From positions 1 to 55,078 of the forward strand of contig SYJV01000507.1 of the NCBI GenBank assembly GCA_005798335.1: a stretch of DNA of 55,078 bases. Direction: 5' to 3'. Shown in pieces: positions 25,816-35,301 of the stretch (the stretch's first letter is position 1; every line of letters begins with the position of its first letter). Made by a program: the position numbers and the translations under genes. The notes below the pieces were generated by a model. It searched no databases, was not told the DNA's origin, and saw nothing but the letters and a program-made list of their open reading frames with translations. The stretch is from Planctomycetaceae bacterium. Lineage in GTDB: Bacteria > Planctomycetota > Planctomycetia > Pirellulales > Pirellulaceae.

Positions 25816-27576
25816 ATGAGCCCTCTTTCGATGAGTGAATTCGACCTGCCGAGTTTGACAGAGATCGCTGAAGAGTTTCGCGAACTCGAAGACGGTCCGG
25901 AACGAATTCAGTACTTGATCGATCTAGGTGCGTCTTTGCCAGCACTTCCGGAGGACCAACTCACCGAAGCCAATCGAGTTCAAGGATGCCAAAGCAACGT
26001 CTGGCTAGTCGCGCGCCGATCGGAACAAATACCGCCGAGAATCGAACTGCGAGCGGACAGCGATGCACCGATGGTCCGCGGCCTGGTGGCTGTTTTGTTG
26101 TCCGCTTATTCAGGCAAGACCACCCGAGAAATTATCGAGTTTCCAGTCGATCAGCTATTTGATCAGCTAAAACTGCGATCATTTCTTTCGCCGATGCGAA
26201 GCAATGGACTGCACGCGATGGTAGAACGCGTCCGCTCGTTTGCGAAATTGCTCGACCAGTCAACTCTGATGCAGCCGCCGAGTAATGTTCCCTCAGAGAA
26301 CTTGGTAGCCAGCTACGGCTCTCGCAGTCGAGCAAATCAACCGATCGGTGCGGAAGAGCTGATGAAAATTCGGCAGGACTTTCCGATTCTCAACACTAAG
26401 AATGCAGACGGACGGCAAATCGTTTATCTGGACAGTGCGGCATCCAGCCAACGACCTCGCCAGGTAATCGCTGCCATCACCGAAGTGTATGAGCGGCATT
26501 ACAGCAACGTTCATCGAGGTGGGCATTTATTAGCGGCACAGACTACTGAACTATACGAAAATTCTCGCGAGAAAGTCCGTAGCTTCATCAATGCGAGCGA
26601 GAAGTGCGAGATCATTTTTACCTCTGGAACCACCGCGTCGATCAATCTCGTGGCGCGCAGTTGGGGTGATGCAAACCTTGCCAGTGGTGATGAAATTTTG
26701 TTGACGATGATGGAGCATCATTCCAATATCGTCCCCTGGCATCAGGCCGCGAAGAGAACGGGGGCGAAAGTCCGTTTCGCGCCGCTGACCGGCGACTTTG
26801 AACTATCGATGGATGCTTTGCGAGCCATGTTATCCACTCGAACCAAGATCGTTTGCGTTACCGGTGTGTCCAATGTGCTGGGAACTATCAACCCGTTGAA
26901 AGAAATCGTGGCGGCTGCAGCTCAAGTTGGCGCCAGAGTACTAGTCGATGCAGCTCAAAGCATCACGAGTATGCCGCTAGACGTGCGCTCGCTCGATGTG
27001 GATTTCGTGGCTTTTAGTGGCCATAAAATGTTGGGGCCGTCGGGCGTCGGTGTCTTGTATGGCAAACAGTCACTGCTCGAAGCAATGCCCGCGTATCTCG
27101 GTGGTGGCAGTATGATACGCACGGTCACTACAGAAGATTTTACTCCGGCGTTATTGCCAGCGAAATTCGAAGCCGGCACGCCGCCAATCGTGCCCGCGAT
27201 CGGACTTGGGGCAGCGATCGACTATCTCAACCAAATTGGATTGGAACGTATTCACCATCATAAACCGGTGTTGACTCGCCGAGCACAGGAACTGCTGGCC
27301 GAGATTCCTGGAACACGAATTTTCGGTCCAGCGATCGAAAAACGGAGTGGCATCGTCTCGTTCAATATCGACGGTATCCACGCCGATGACCTATCCAAAG
27401 TTTTGGATTCGCAGGGAGTCGCGATTCGGGCAGGCAATCATTGTGCTATGCCTCTGCATACACAACTAGGAATCACAGCCAGCGCACGTGCGAGTTTCTA
27501 CGTCTACAACTCATTCGATGACGTCGAGCGGTTCGTTGACGCAGTACGAGCCGCGGTCAAAATATTTCGTCGTTGA
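25816..27576 (+). CDS. SufE-SufS fusion (sulfur acceptor joined to cysteine desulfurase)
   Basis: A 586-residue fusion. Residues about 10-140 form SufE, the sulfur acceptor, with its acceptor Cys58 in VQGCQSNVWL. Residues about 175-586 form a group II cysteine desulfurase (SufS), which takes sulfur from L-cysteine for Fe-S cluster building and uses pyridoxal phosphate: Schiff-base Lys404 in SGHKMLGP, catalytic Cys543 in RAGNHCAMPL, and PLP contacts in TSGTTASIN. In most bacteria SufS and SufE are separate polypeptides; fusion should keep the sulfur hand-off in one chain. Cytoplasmic. An ATG at 25831 is an alternative start. No other suf gene is in the window. It converges on the next gene with a 5-bp gap. 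Confidence 0.92.
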   Translation: MSPLSMSEFDLPSLTEIAEEFRELEDGPERIQYLIDLGASLPALPEDQLTEANRVQGCQSNVWLVARRSEQIPPRIELRADSDAPMVRGLVAVLLSAYSGKTTREIIEFPVDQLFDQLKLRSFLSPMRSNGLHAMVERVRSFAKLLDQSTLMQPPSNVPSENLVASYGSRSRANQPIGAEELMKIRQDFPILNTKNADGRQIVYLDSAASSQRPRQVIAAITEVYERHYSNVHRGGHLLAAQTTELYENSREKVRSFINASEKCEIIFTSGTTASINLVARSWGDANLASGDEILLTMMEHHSNIVPWHQAAKRTGAKVRFAPLTGDFELSMDALRAMLSTRTKIVCVTGVSNVLGTINPLKEIVAAAAQVGARVLVDAAQSITSMPLDVRSLDVDFVAFSGHKMLGPSGVGVLYGKQSLLEAMPAYLGGGSMIRTVTTEDFTPALLPAKFEAGTPPIVPAIGLGAAIDYLNQIGLERIHHHKPVLTRRAQELLAEIPGTRIFGPAIEKRSGIVSFNIDGIHADDLSKVLDSQGVAIRAGNHCAMPLHTQLGITASARASFYVYNSFDDVERFVDAVRAAVKIFRR

Positions 27577-27581
27577 TTGAT

Positions 27582-28550
27582 TTACGGCAGCACGATGCGT
27601 TGGGCGTTTTGACTGGCTAGCCACGATTCGCTTCGCGGCTCCAAAGAAACTGCGGAACACTGCCAATGCAATATTGCGTCAACCGCATCCGCGGCATTAG
27701 ATCTGCGAATTTCAACACGCATCCCTGATGGAGTTTGTTGCGCGACGGTAGCATCGAATTCCATCGGTTCGCATTCCAATTCAATCTCGACCTCGCCGAC
27801 GATCGCTGGACAGAAGCCGATAATGACCGTTTCCGTCTTTTGTCCGGCTGAAAGTGTCAGCTTGACCCAGCCTGCATGGAATGTTCGTCCCTCTGGGTCT
27901 ATTCCAAGCGATGTGGCGCGTAGTTCGTTGCCACATACTGTCGGAGTGCATTCGTTCGTCTGATCGTCGCATTCGCTACAATCTGGTACGTCAGAATCCG
28001 CCGCCGCGACTTGGGTTTCCTCGGGCAGAACCGATGCTTGGTAGTTGTTCGTAGACCCATCACGCAAATTCCGGCTTCGATCAATAAGTTGCACATACCA
28101 GCCGATCAATCTTGAACGCCAATCCGTCCTGCGAAGAAGAAACTCAGTAACTAGCCAAATTTCAAAGATGATAACCAGCAAGACCAGGACAATACTTCCG
28201 ACGATACTGTGGACTTGAATTACAAGAAATCCCAACCAATGGAGCGCGGCTGCACAGCCAAAGCACCACGTTAGCCAAGGTGCGAGAGTTTCTTCAAGTT
28301 CATTTAGTTTAGAAGTACTCTTATCACCAACGCAGGGCGTTGAAGCACGGGGGTACGACGATGTCAAACGCTGTAACGCGAGATTGGCGGCGACTAAACC
28401 AAAGCCGGCAAGCAAAACAGTTGGTGACGAAATATTGGAAACTTGTGGGTGGTTAATTACGGCAAACGACCAAACCAAAATTGCTAACAGTGCCCACACG
28501 ATTGCGAGTAATAATCCGCAAGGTATTCGCAACGCATTACCAGTATTCAC
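27582..28550 (-). CDS. Unknown protein with four membrane segments and a Cys-bearing C-terminal half
   Basis: A 322-residue protein of no recognised family. The N-terminal half has about four hydrophobic segments: CGLLLAIVWALLAILVWSFAV, VLLAGFGLVAANLAL, LTWCFGCAAALHWLGFLVIQV and IVGSIVLVLLVIIFEIWLVTEFLL. A helical, charged linker follows (RRTDWRSRLIGWYVQLIDRSRNL), then a cytoplasmic or periplasmic C-terminal domain with a Cys cluster (DCSECDDQTNECTPTVCGNEL, about 190-210). The later half resembles a beta-rich fold. GTG 28548-28550 has AGG eight bases upstream. It sits beside TerC on the same strand, 122 bp apart. Confidence 0.55.
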   Translation of the reverse strand: MNTGNALRIPCGLLLAIVWALLAILVWSFAVINHPQVSNISSPTVLLAGFGLVAANLALQRLTSSYPRASTPCVGDKSTSKLNELEETLAPWLTWCFGCAAALHWLGFLVIQVHSIVGSIVLVLLVIIFEIWLVTEFLLRRTDWRSRLIGWYVQLIDRSRNLRDGSTNNYQASVLPEETQVAAADSDVPDCSECDDQTNECTPTVCGNELRATSLGIDPEGRTFHAGWVKLTLSAGQKTETVIIGFCPAIVGEVEIELECEPMEFDATVAQQTPSGMRVEIRRSNAADAVDAILHWQCSAVSLEPRSESWLASQNAQRIVLP

Positions 28551-28672
28551 TGATCAAGCCTACTCCATTTCTTCCAGCTTAGATTCCGGCAATCGGACGT
28601 CCCTGCCGCGATTAGAATTGGAACATAATCGGAATTTCAGCCAAGTCGGACAAAGCTCAACATTAGCCGTGC

Positions 28673-29560
28673 CTATGTTGGGCTTTCATTGCTTTTGGTC
28701 GTGCGCGACCGCTGCGGGATAAACCCAACAGCAAAGCAAATTAGCATCGTCGTCCAGAAAATCCAGAATTCAGGGCTGTGGATATCGTGGAAGTCGATGG
28801 CATGGGGATGCTCTTTTGTATTGAACCCCCAATCCAAAAGCAATTTTGCACCGATCACTATTACCAAGAGATAGGCAGCGACTTCGAAACGCGGAAATCG
28901 TTCCAGCACTTTGATAAACAGCGACGCAGCCACTCGCATCAATACCAATCCCAACATGCCACCGAGTACTACCACCCACAGCTTGGGATGAAACTGATGT
29001 TCGTTAGGGTTCGGTCCAACCAGCGCGATTGCTGCCAAGATGGAATCGACGGCAAAAGCGATGTCGGTTAACTCGATTACCGCAACCGTTTGCCAGAAAT
29101 TCATGGAAGTAAACGGCTTGCCGGGTGGCGGATCTTGAATATCCATTGGGATTGGTATGCGAGCGTTGATCTCGTCCGCTGCTTCCTCCGGACTGATTGG
29201 CAACCCGGAAGCCTCGTGGACGAGTATGGGGCGTCCCTTTTCATCCAACCGAATAACTTCTGTATCTTTTTCCTTGGACTCGAAGAACAGGTGTTTTAGG
29301 GCAATGTAAATCAGATACCCTCCGCCGATCAACTTGACGAACGTCCAGCTCAGCAGAAATTGAGCGACGGCGATCGCGGCAAAACGAAAAACGAAGGCGC
29401 CGACCAATCCATAGGTCAGCGCCAGCGTTTGTTTTTCCTTCGGCACTCGTCGCGCGAGCAACCCCAAGACGAGCGCGTTGTCGATCGACAACACTCCCTC
29501 CAAGACGATCAGGATGCCGATATTGAAGAAGTCACCATTATCGAAGGTTTGATCGAACAT
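28673..29560 (-). CDS. TerC/Alx family membrane protein
   Basis: A 295-residue integral membrane protein of the TerC family (PF03741). Features are GVLSIDNALVLGLLARRVPKEKQ near the N-terminus, with acidic residues in TM1 typical for the family, and ELTDIAFAVDSILAAIALVG in the second repeat half. TerC-type proteins appear to handle Mn2+ or other divalent cations and contribute to metal loading of exported proteins; older tellurite-resistance naming need not apply. About eight membrane segments are visible. It lies just downstream of the NhaD antiporter gene (85 bp) on the same strand, so the two may be co-transcribed. No tellurium operon partners are present. Confidence 0.9.
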   Translation of the reverse strand: MFDQTFDNGDFFNIGILIVLEGVLSIDNALVLGLLARRVPKEKQTLALTYGLVGAFVFRFAAIAVAQFLLSWTFVKLIGGGYLIYIALKHLFFESKEKDTEVIRLDEKGRPILVHEASGLPISPEEAADEINARIPIPMDIQDPPPGKPFTSMNFWQTVAVIELTDIAFAVDSILAAIALVGPNPNEHQFHPKLWVVVLGGMLGLVLMRVAASLFIKVLERFPRFEVAAYLLVIVIGAKLLLDWGFNTKEHPHAIDFHDIHSPEFWIFWTTMLICFAVGFIPQRSRTTKSNESPT

Positions 29561-29645
29561 AGTAGTGTTACCTACCGCCCTGGGGTGTGATTCTAGAGAT
29601 TTCCGTTACTGGGGCACTCGTCATACTCGTCGAGGCAGCAGTGAA

Positions 29646-30995
29646 CTAAGATCCCAAAATAGCTCGCTGCAATAAAATCACCACAACTCCTGCCAAATAG
29701 CCAGCCAGAGCCCAAGTACCAATTTTCTTGGCATACCAAAGGAAGTTGATCTTTTCGAGTCCCATGGCCGCTACGCCTGCTGCGGAGCCAATAATCAAGC
29801 AACTTCCGCCGGTTCCGGCGCAGTAGGCCAACAGCATCCAAAATGGGTCATTCTCCGGCATCGTATACATTTCGATACCAGCGGCAACCAGCGGCACATT
29901 ATCAACCACCGCAGAGATTAGACCGATGGCGACCGCGACAATATCGCGATTTCCCAAAGTTTGGTCCATCCATTGAGCGGCCGCAGTTAACACGCCCATC
30001 GCACCTAGGCAGCCCACGGCCAGCAAGATTCCTAAGAAGAACAATATGCTCGACATATCCACTCGTCGCAAAGCCGCAAGGACTCCGGTACTACTGCGAG
30101 TTTCTTCGTCCAGCGTGTGGCTTACAAATTCGGAAACGACCCACAAGATTCCTAGTGCCAGCATCATGCCCAAGTAAGGTGGCAAATGTGTGACCGCTTT
30201 GAAGATCGGAACGCTGAGCAGACCTCCCAAACCGAGAATCAAGAACAACCATTGGTGCCATGGTCGAATGGAACTATCGACACCATTTTTGGTTGGCGCT
30301 GCGATTTCAACGTCGCCTTTCATACTCATCGATAATCCGATCAAGGGCACGATCAAGCAAACCAAACTGCCCACAAACAGTTGCTGCATGACCGGGACGA
30401 TGCCGATTTTATGTTTGATCCACAACATTGTCGTGGTTACGTCACCGATCACCGTCCAAGCGCCTCCGGCGTTGGCCGCAATGATCACCAATCCCGCGAA
30501 TTTCATGCGATCCTCGTGATTAGGTATCAGTTTCTTCAGCAGCGAAACCATCACGATCGTGGTCGTCAAGTTATCCAATACCGCCGAAAGAAAGAAGGTC
30601 AAAAAACCGACAATCCACAGCAACGTACTCTTGCGACGCGCTTTAATTCGGTTCGTTACCATTACGAAACCTTCGTGTGCATCTACCAACTCAACAATGG
30701 TCATCGCGCCCATTAGGAAGAAAAGAATGCTGGCCGTTTCTCCCGTGAGTTTTAACAGTTGCAAGTCGATAGCAAAATGCTGTTGGATATTCGCAACTTC
30801 GGCAGCTTTCGCTTCCTCTTCGAACCAATGTGGAACCGTGCCCGAAGGCAACAATTGATTCACGTTGATGATATAAAGCGACCAACAAATTACACCGATC
30901 AAAATCGCCGAGGCGGCTTTATTGATCCTCAATTGATGCTCAAACGCGATTGCTAAGTACCCAAGCACAAATACGGCTACGATTACCGTGGACAT
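29646..30995 (-). CDS. nhaD: NhaD-type sodium/proton antiporter
   Basis: A 449-residue polytopic membrane protein of the NhaD family within the ion transporter superfamily, exchanging Na+ or Li+ for protons. Family-like regions are ETASILFFLMGAMTIVELVDAHEGF, FLTFFLSAVLDNLTTTIVMVSLLKK, ANAGGAWTVIGDVTTTMLWI, and VDNVPLVAAGIEMY near the C-terminus. About 11-13 membrane segments. A marine or salt-exposed habitat would suit this gene, but that is inference. The start ATG at 30995 is the only good one. TerC follows on the same strand. Confidence 0.88.
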   Translation of the reverse strand: MSTVIVAVFVLGYLAIAFEHQLRINKAASAILIGVICWSLYIINVNQLLPSGTVPHWFEEEAKAAEVANIQQHFAIDLQLLKLTGETASILFFLMGAMTIVELVDAHEGFVMVTNRIKARRKSTLLWIVGFLTFFLSAVLDNLTTTIVMVSLLKKLIPNHEDRMKFAGLVIIAANAGGAWTVIGDVTTTMLWIKHKIGIVPVMQQLFVGSLVCLIVPLIGLSMSMKGDVEIAAPTKNGVDSSIRPWHQWLFLILGLGGLLSVPIFKAVTHLPPYLGMMLALGILWVVSEFVSHTLDEETRSSTGVLAALRRVDMSSILFFLGILLAVGCLGAMGVLTAAAQWMDQTLGNRDIVAVAIGLISAVVDNVPLVAAGIEMYTMPENDPFWMLLAYCAGTGGSCLIIGSAAGVAAMGLEKINFLWYAKKIGTWALAGYLAGVVVILLQRAILGS

Positions 30996-31788
30996 AGACG
31001 AACACCTATTAGTTTCTTCAAGAATTCAATTTGCTGTAAATATGTAAATTGCAGTAAGACGTTTGCCGTCCAGTATTGTGGAGGTGCAAACTTGCAGTTC
31101 ATTCGTAATTCAAGTTCATTAAGTTTATCATGCGACGGATTATGCACGAGTCAGTGAGTGCGCGCCGTCAACGAAGTAAACGACAGGAATCGCAAATGGC
31201 GATTACTTTAATTTCAATGGCGCAGGCCTACGCTCATCCCAAGTAACGACATTGGTGAGAAGTGCCATCCTTTGATAGGTCGCGTACAGGGCACAGAAAC
31301 AAGCGTCCGAATACACGAACAATTCGTTTGCTGAATGCAGATAATCTTGAAACAGGAAGAGATAATTGGACAGCGCCCCGCGGCTTGTTCGATCGATCTA
31401 TGGAAACTGTTCGACGAAATCGATGCCAAAGTCTTCGATATTCCGGAACCACCATCCAAACGAGAAAGCGCGGTGCATTTCATCGGCAATACAACGCAGC
31501 AAAGCACGAACAGCAGAACTTGGCTGCAATTGTTAGCTCGTCGAAACAACATTATCATAGGACCTCGTTAGACTTTGGTTATAAAGTCCGCTCTCTGGCT
31601 GTCAAGGCCATGATTCTGGTGCTACATGCAACCTGGACTCTGCAGGATCTGACATCAGAGCAACTGATATTCGCCAGTGTTTGTTATCGCTTGAGCATTA
31701 TTTGCTGGTTGGGGTTGATTCTTCGGGAGTTGCTTCGTCTGGGAACTCCGCTGGTGGGCGTTTGGGGAGAATTGGGCGGTTGGAATTT
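30996..31788. other. Gene-poor stretch
   Basis: Almost 800 bases without a gene I can support. A 78-codon plus-strand frame (31335-31571) is open but immediately preceded by a stop, with no family resemblance; a 114-codon minus-strand frame (31214-31558) is cysteine-rich and unlikely. The promoter of nhaD should lie at its left end. Remnants of lost genes are possible. Confidence 0.35.
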
Positions 31789-32034
31789 TCATCTGACGAT
31801 CCAGATTGCTTCTCCGCGCCTGCCGAAACGACCTTTCCGGCCAGGAGCCGACTCGCCAGTCTGCGGCTGTGAAGCGTCCTGCGATTCGATCGACGTGATT
31901 AGCGACCGTCCAGGATTCCATCGCGCTTCGAACAAGAAGTAATACGCCATGATCGTTTCCCCCCAATACGCGATGGCTCCGCCTAGCAAGAAAACAATCA
32001 ACAAAAACGAAATCGATGTGGACCTTTTGCTCAT
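31789..32034 (-). CDS. Small single-span membrane protein
   Basis: An 81-residue protein of unknown function. It begins with a short basic stretch (MSKRSTS) and one membrane segment (ISFLLIVFLLGGAIAYWGETIMAYYFLF), followed by a hydrophilic, partly basic tail (GRKGRFGRRGE). ATG 32032-32034 is chosen because GAGG is five bases upstream; a second ATG directly before it is also possible. The gene lies 119 bp downstream of birA on the same strand. The tail may continue in another frame (a low-complexity, Q/P/N-rich reading down to 31655), so a small frameshift cannot be excluded. Confidence 0.5.
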   Translation of the reverse strand: MSKRSTSISFLLIVFLLGGAIAYWGETIMAYYFLFEARWNPGRSLITSIESQDASQPQTGESAPGRKGRFGRRGEAIWIVR

Positions 32035-32153
32035 CATCGCCTCTCGTGCAATGCAGTTCATTGCGAATAAGATAAGATGGTTAAAATTGACATGCAGCAC
32101 TGTAGCAGTTGCACAGCAGCGAGGCAACTTGCCGAGCAATTGGCGCTCACGAT

Positions 32154-32996
32154 CTACGTGGACCATTCCACGATCTCGCCATTAGAAAACGCGCGCATTT
32201 CGCGTTCTGATCGACAGAGCAGACGTCCTTGCTGATCAATGCCTTCGCAGCGCCCAATGAATTCCGATTCAGCAGGAATGCGCACGCGCACCAAGCGATC
32301 GGTCAGCAGTGATCGATTGTTTAATTGAATGAACCAATCCTCGCTTCCCATGCTCCAGGCTCGCAGCCAATCGCGCAAACTTGTGATTATCTCTAAAAAC
32401 AACTGTTCGGATTGGAAACTCCCAGCTCCTGCGGACGAGATGCAAATGGCTTTGGTTTGCAAATCTGATGGGGCACTACTCCAATCAACGTCAACATTCA
32501 GTCCGATTCCGATCAACCAAAACGGTTGGCCGCTTGCAGAACTGTGCGCCAACGATTCGATCAATATTCCACCCAGTTTTCGCTGAGCGAAATAAAGATC
32601 ATTTGGCCACTTGAGTTGAATCGACAGGCAGGGTGCAAGCTTCTCAACCGCCTCGCAGACGGCCACGCCACTGACCAACGAGAGCAGTTTTTGTTGAGCA
32701 ATTTCGTCGGGCAAATGATCTTGAGAGATGGCGAGCGTCATCATTAGGCACCCGCTGGGCGACCACCACCGATTGGCCGAACGGCCTCGGCCGTGTGTTT
32801 GTTGGTCAGCTACGAAAACAGCAGGCAACAAAGGATGGTGACAGTCACAGAATCGTCGGGCGAAATTACTGGTGGAATCAATCTCAGTAAACCATTCGCA
32901 ATGCTGAATCCAGCCTTGGTTTATAACGGAATCGATTGCCTGCGCTCGAATAAGCCGCGGTTGCATGCAGGAAAACCTCGCATGTTGATCATGCAC
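32154..32996 (-). CDS. birA: Biotin-[acetyl-CoA-carboxylase] ligase
   Basis: A 280-residue cytoplasmic biotin protein ligase that attaches biotin to the carboxyl carrier protein of acetyl-CoA carboxylase. Visible are the biotinyl-AMP loop GRGRSANRWWSP (about residue 70), the SIQLKWPNDLYF and KLGGILIE block (about 125-145), and GIGLNVDVD, followed by a small C-terminal SH3-like domain. No N-terminal helix-turn-helix is present, so it is a group I ligase without the DNA-binding repressor part of E. coli BirA. The start may be the ATG at 32996 or one ten codons later. It diverges from the acetyltransferase gene across about 100 bp. Confidence 0.9.
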   Translation of the reverse strand: MHDQHARFSCMQPRLIRAQAIDSVINQGWIQHCEWFTEIDSTSNFARRFCDCHHPLLPAVFVADQQTHGRGRSANRWWSPSGCLMMTLAISQDHLPDEIAQQKLLSLVSGVAVCEAVEKLAPCLSIQLKWPNDLYFAQRKLGGILIESLAHSSASGQPFWLIGIGLNVDVDWSSAPSDLQTKAICISSAGAGSFQSEQLFLEIITSLRDWLRAWSMGSEDWFIQLNNRSLLTDRLVRVRIPAESEFIGRCEGIDQQGRLLCRSEREMRAFSNGEIVEWST

Positions 32997-33099
32997 GTAA
33001 TTACAAAGATGCCAATTGTACGGCCAAACAAGCTGGCAGAGTTGCCATCACACCGTCGTTTAGACCGACGCGAGCTCATTTGACAAACTAACCTTGTGC

Positions 33100-34209
33100 A
33101 TGGCTATTGAAATAATTCAAGACATTCGACGTTGGCAAGAAATCCGTAGCGACTGGGAACGTTTGGCCAAGCATAACGCAATGTTATGCTTTGACTGGAT
33201 GTTTGGCTGGTGGCAAGCGTATGGCGCCGGTTGTCGCTTGCACATTGTTGTAGTTCGTGACGCAGCCGACAACATCGTCGGGATCGCGCCTTGGTACGAA
33301 CATTCGCCTGAGGGCGCCGCCTCCGTGCGATTCCTAGCGTCGGGTAAAGTATGCAGCGATTACTTGGAAATACTGGCTGTAGAATCGGAACGAGCCTACG
33401 TTCATCAGTCAATCGCCCAGCATTTGCAGCAGCACTTTGGTCGTTTTTCGTCGAATACTTTTGCTCAGGGCGTTTATGTCGAAGGCATGCGGACTGAGTC
33501 TCCGTCGATCCTTCATTTTTTTGATGAGATAAAAGACCGAGGATTCCTGGTTCGCACTCGAGCGCTGGGGAACTGCTGGCGAGCTGAACTGCCCAAGTCG
33601 TGGGACCAGTTTGCGAGAGGATTAACTGGCTATCGCCAAAAAGCCAACAAAGCGATCCGTAATATGGCCAACGGTACGATCCACGCTCGAGAGATTAACG
33701 ATTCGCGGTATGCCGACCAGGGACTGGCCATTCTCAAGTCACTGCACCTGATGCGCCGCTCCGTGGTTGGCGATCAAGGCTGCTACGCGGACTCGCGATT
33801 TGAGAGCTTCCTTCAACTTGCCATTCCACCCATGTTGGATTCAGGAAAGGCAAGATTTGTTTACCTGGAGACTGATGGGCGCCCGATCTCCATCTTGCTG
33901 TTGCTTGTGTCAGACACGTGGATTGCCCATTATCAATCTGGCATGAATCCTGACGCATCTAGCTTGGAACCAGGCCATGCGTCGGTTGTGCAAAGCATCC
34001 ACCAGGCCATTCAAGATGGATTTGCGGATTACGATTTTCTCAGAGGCGATGAACCCTACAAGAAGCGTTGGTCGGCAATCCCAGTAACAATCTCAAAAGC
34101 GTGGTTGGTTCCTCCGACCATTTGCGCGCGAGCCACGTTCCTGCTAAAAGAAAACGCCATCTTTTGGCGCAACGCATGTCGTGGAGCATGTTCGCAGCAA
34201 GCGACGTGA
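33100..34209 (+). CDS. GNAT acetyltransferase of the CelD/BcsL type
   Basis: A 369-residue GNAT-fold acyltransferase of the CelD/BcsL group (PF13480), which often contributes to extracellular polysaccharide modification or assembly. Matches include DWERLAKHNAMLCFDWMFGWWQAYG at the start, VVRDAADNIVGIAPWYEH (about residues 50-67), and in the C-terminal half FVYLETDGRPISILLLLVSDTWIAHYQSGMNPD and DFLRGDEPYKKRWSA. These two halves fit a FemAB-like double GNAT fold. ATG 33100 is preferred over the TTG two codons upstream. No signal peptide, so probably cytoplasmic. The substrate is unknown; a cell-surface glycan is the usual suggestion for this family. Confidence 0.82.
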   Translation: MAIEIIQDIRRWQEIRSDWERLAKHNAMLCFDWMFGWWQAYGAGCRLHIVVVRDAADNIVGIAPWYEHSPEGAASVRFLASGKVCSDYLEILAVESERAYVHQSIAQHLQQHFGRFSSNTFAQGVYVEGMRTESPSILHFFDEIKDRGFLVRTRALGNCWRAELPKSWDQFARGLTGYRQKANKAIRNMANGTIHAREINDSRYADQGLAILKSLHLMRRSVVGDQGCYADSRFESFLQLAIPPMLDSGKARFVYLETDGRPISILLLLVSDTWIAHYQSGMNPDASSLEPGHASVVQSIHQAIQDGFADYDFLRGDEPYKKRWSAIPVTISKAWLVPPTICARATFLLKENAIFWRNACRGACSQQAT

Positions 34210-34350
34210 TCTTTATCTAGCGCATATGCTAGAATTCGTCAGGAATCTAGTTGGACATCGCTACTCGGTCGCATCCTTGGTCATAGGCTACGATGTTTTT
34301 CAAGCAAGTTCCGACCATCGCTTGAAGAGAAGTCAATCCACGGCCAAGCC

Positions 34351-35268
34351 ATGACTGTTCGCCGCCCTAAACTGTATGCGGACTACTCTCGTGCAGCTAT
34401 ATTGCAGATGTACGGAGATTTTTTTCGATTTTTCTGCGACTCTCGATTCGCCGTAAATGACAATCTGGTCCTGCACTTTCACACACTCTCGCAATCGGAT
34501 CAAGTGGCGGCTACTTTCAGTAATGCTAACGCTATTGGACTTAGATTCTCAACCTTGGAGTTATTTGGCCAAACTCACGACGAGCTTGACCTAATATGGC
34601 AACCCATTGGAATGGGACCATTATTCGCTGAAGGTGATTGGTTCAGCCTACAACATCATCTGTTCATGAGGCTAACACCTGATACGGAATTCAACTACTG
34701 GGGTTGTGCAGAACCTACGTGTATTCAATGGCTCTATTGTAAGGATAAGTCGTCTAACAACCCAATGGCAATGCTCGCCGAGTTGGAACTGGAGGAAACA
34801 GCTTCCCGAGAGAAATGGGCTAAATTTGGCGGCTATGAAGGATGGTCCGTTACAGTCAACGAAGCGCGGCAGTTTGTTGGTGACACGGATATCGACACGC
34901 TCAATCGCTTGGTCGGCGTTGCCTTCGAACGAAAGAAGTCGAGTTTTTTCATGACTCGATATAAAGGCGACTCTCTATCAATGCACGTGAACAGTCAACT
35001 CGCGTGGTTCGAGTATTCCGCAGGGTGCGATCGCCCAGAGTACTACTTGTTTCATCCTGAATTAGGAAATCCTGTTGAGGAATTCGTTTGCGAGAGCGGA
35101 ATTCCACTTTATCAACCAAGATATCAGACCTGTTCGAAGGAACAAGCGAGGGAAATAATTGCTCACTATTTTCATTACGGCAATCCGTTTGCGTGCTACT
35201 CACCGTGGTTTGATCTTCCCATGATTATCCAACTTGCGAAACAACTAGGAATTTGGGAGAAGCACTAA
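34351..35268 (+). CDS. Unknown protein with an Imm1-like C-terminal region
   Basis: A 305-residue protein of no clear family. The N-terminal half has aromatic-rich stretches (DFFRFFCDSRFAVNDNLVLHFHTL). The C-terminal region, from about 225 (SLSMHVNSQLAWFEYSAG through FHPELGNPVEEFVCESGIPLYQPRYQTCSKEQAREIIAHYFHYGNPF), resembles the layout of Imm1-type immunity proteins of polymorphic toxin systems: a short beta segment, an acidic middle and a helix before the end. No toxin gene lies beside it. Third-codon bases look more A/T-rich than neighbours, hinting at transfer. No signal peptide, no strong ribosome site. Confidence 0.4.
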   Translation: MTVRRPKLYADYSRAAILQMYGDFFRFFCDSRFAVNDNLVLHFHTLSQSDQVAATFSNANAIGLRFSTLELFGQTHDELDLIWQPIGMGPLFAEGDWFSLQHHLFMRLTPDTEFNYWGCAEPTCIQWLYCKDKSSNNPMAMLAELELEETASREKWAKFGGYEGWSVTVNEARQFVGDTDIDTLNRLVGVAFERKKSSFFMTRYKGDSLSMHVNSQLAWFEYSAGCDRPEYYLFHPELGNPVEEFVCESGIPLYQPRYQTCSKEQAREIIAHYFHYGNPFACYSPWFDLPMIIQLAKQLGIWEKH

Positions 35269-35301
35269 GCCCAGCGCGGAGACTGACGGAGAACGCAGGC
35301 T

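Noticed and set aside
29360-29590. Plus-strand frames across terC and nhaD
   Set aside because: They are shadows of well-supported membrane protein genes on the minus strand.
31335-31571. Plus-strand frame of 78 codons
   Set aside because: No ribosome site, upstream stop adjacent, no recognisable family; not supported as a gene.
31262-31942. Plus-strand frame of 226 codons
   Set aside because: Composition is arginine-rich and irregular; it runs opposite the small membrane gene and has no family likeness.
34351-35268. Toxin-immunity locus
   Set aside because: Neighbouring genes are an acetyltransferase and a GlmU-like protein, with no toxin module, so only an orphan immunity-like gene is suggested.
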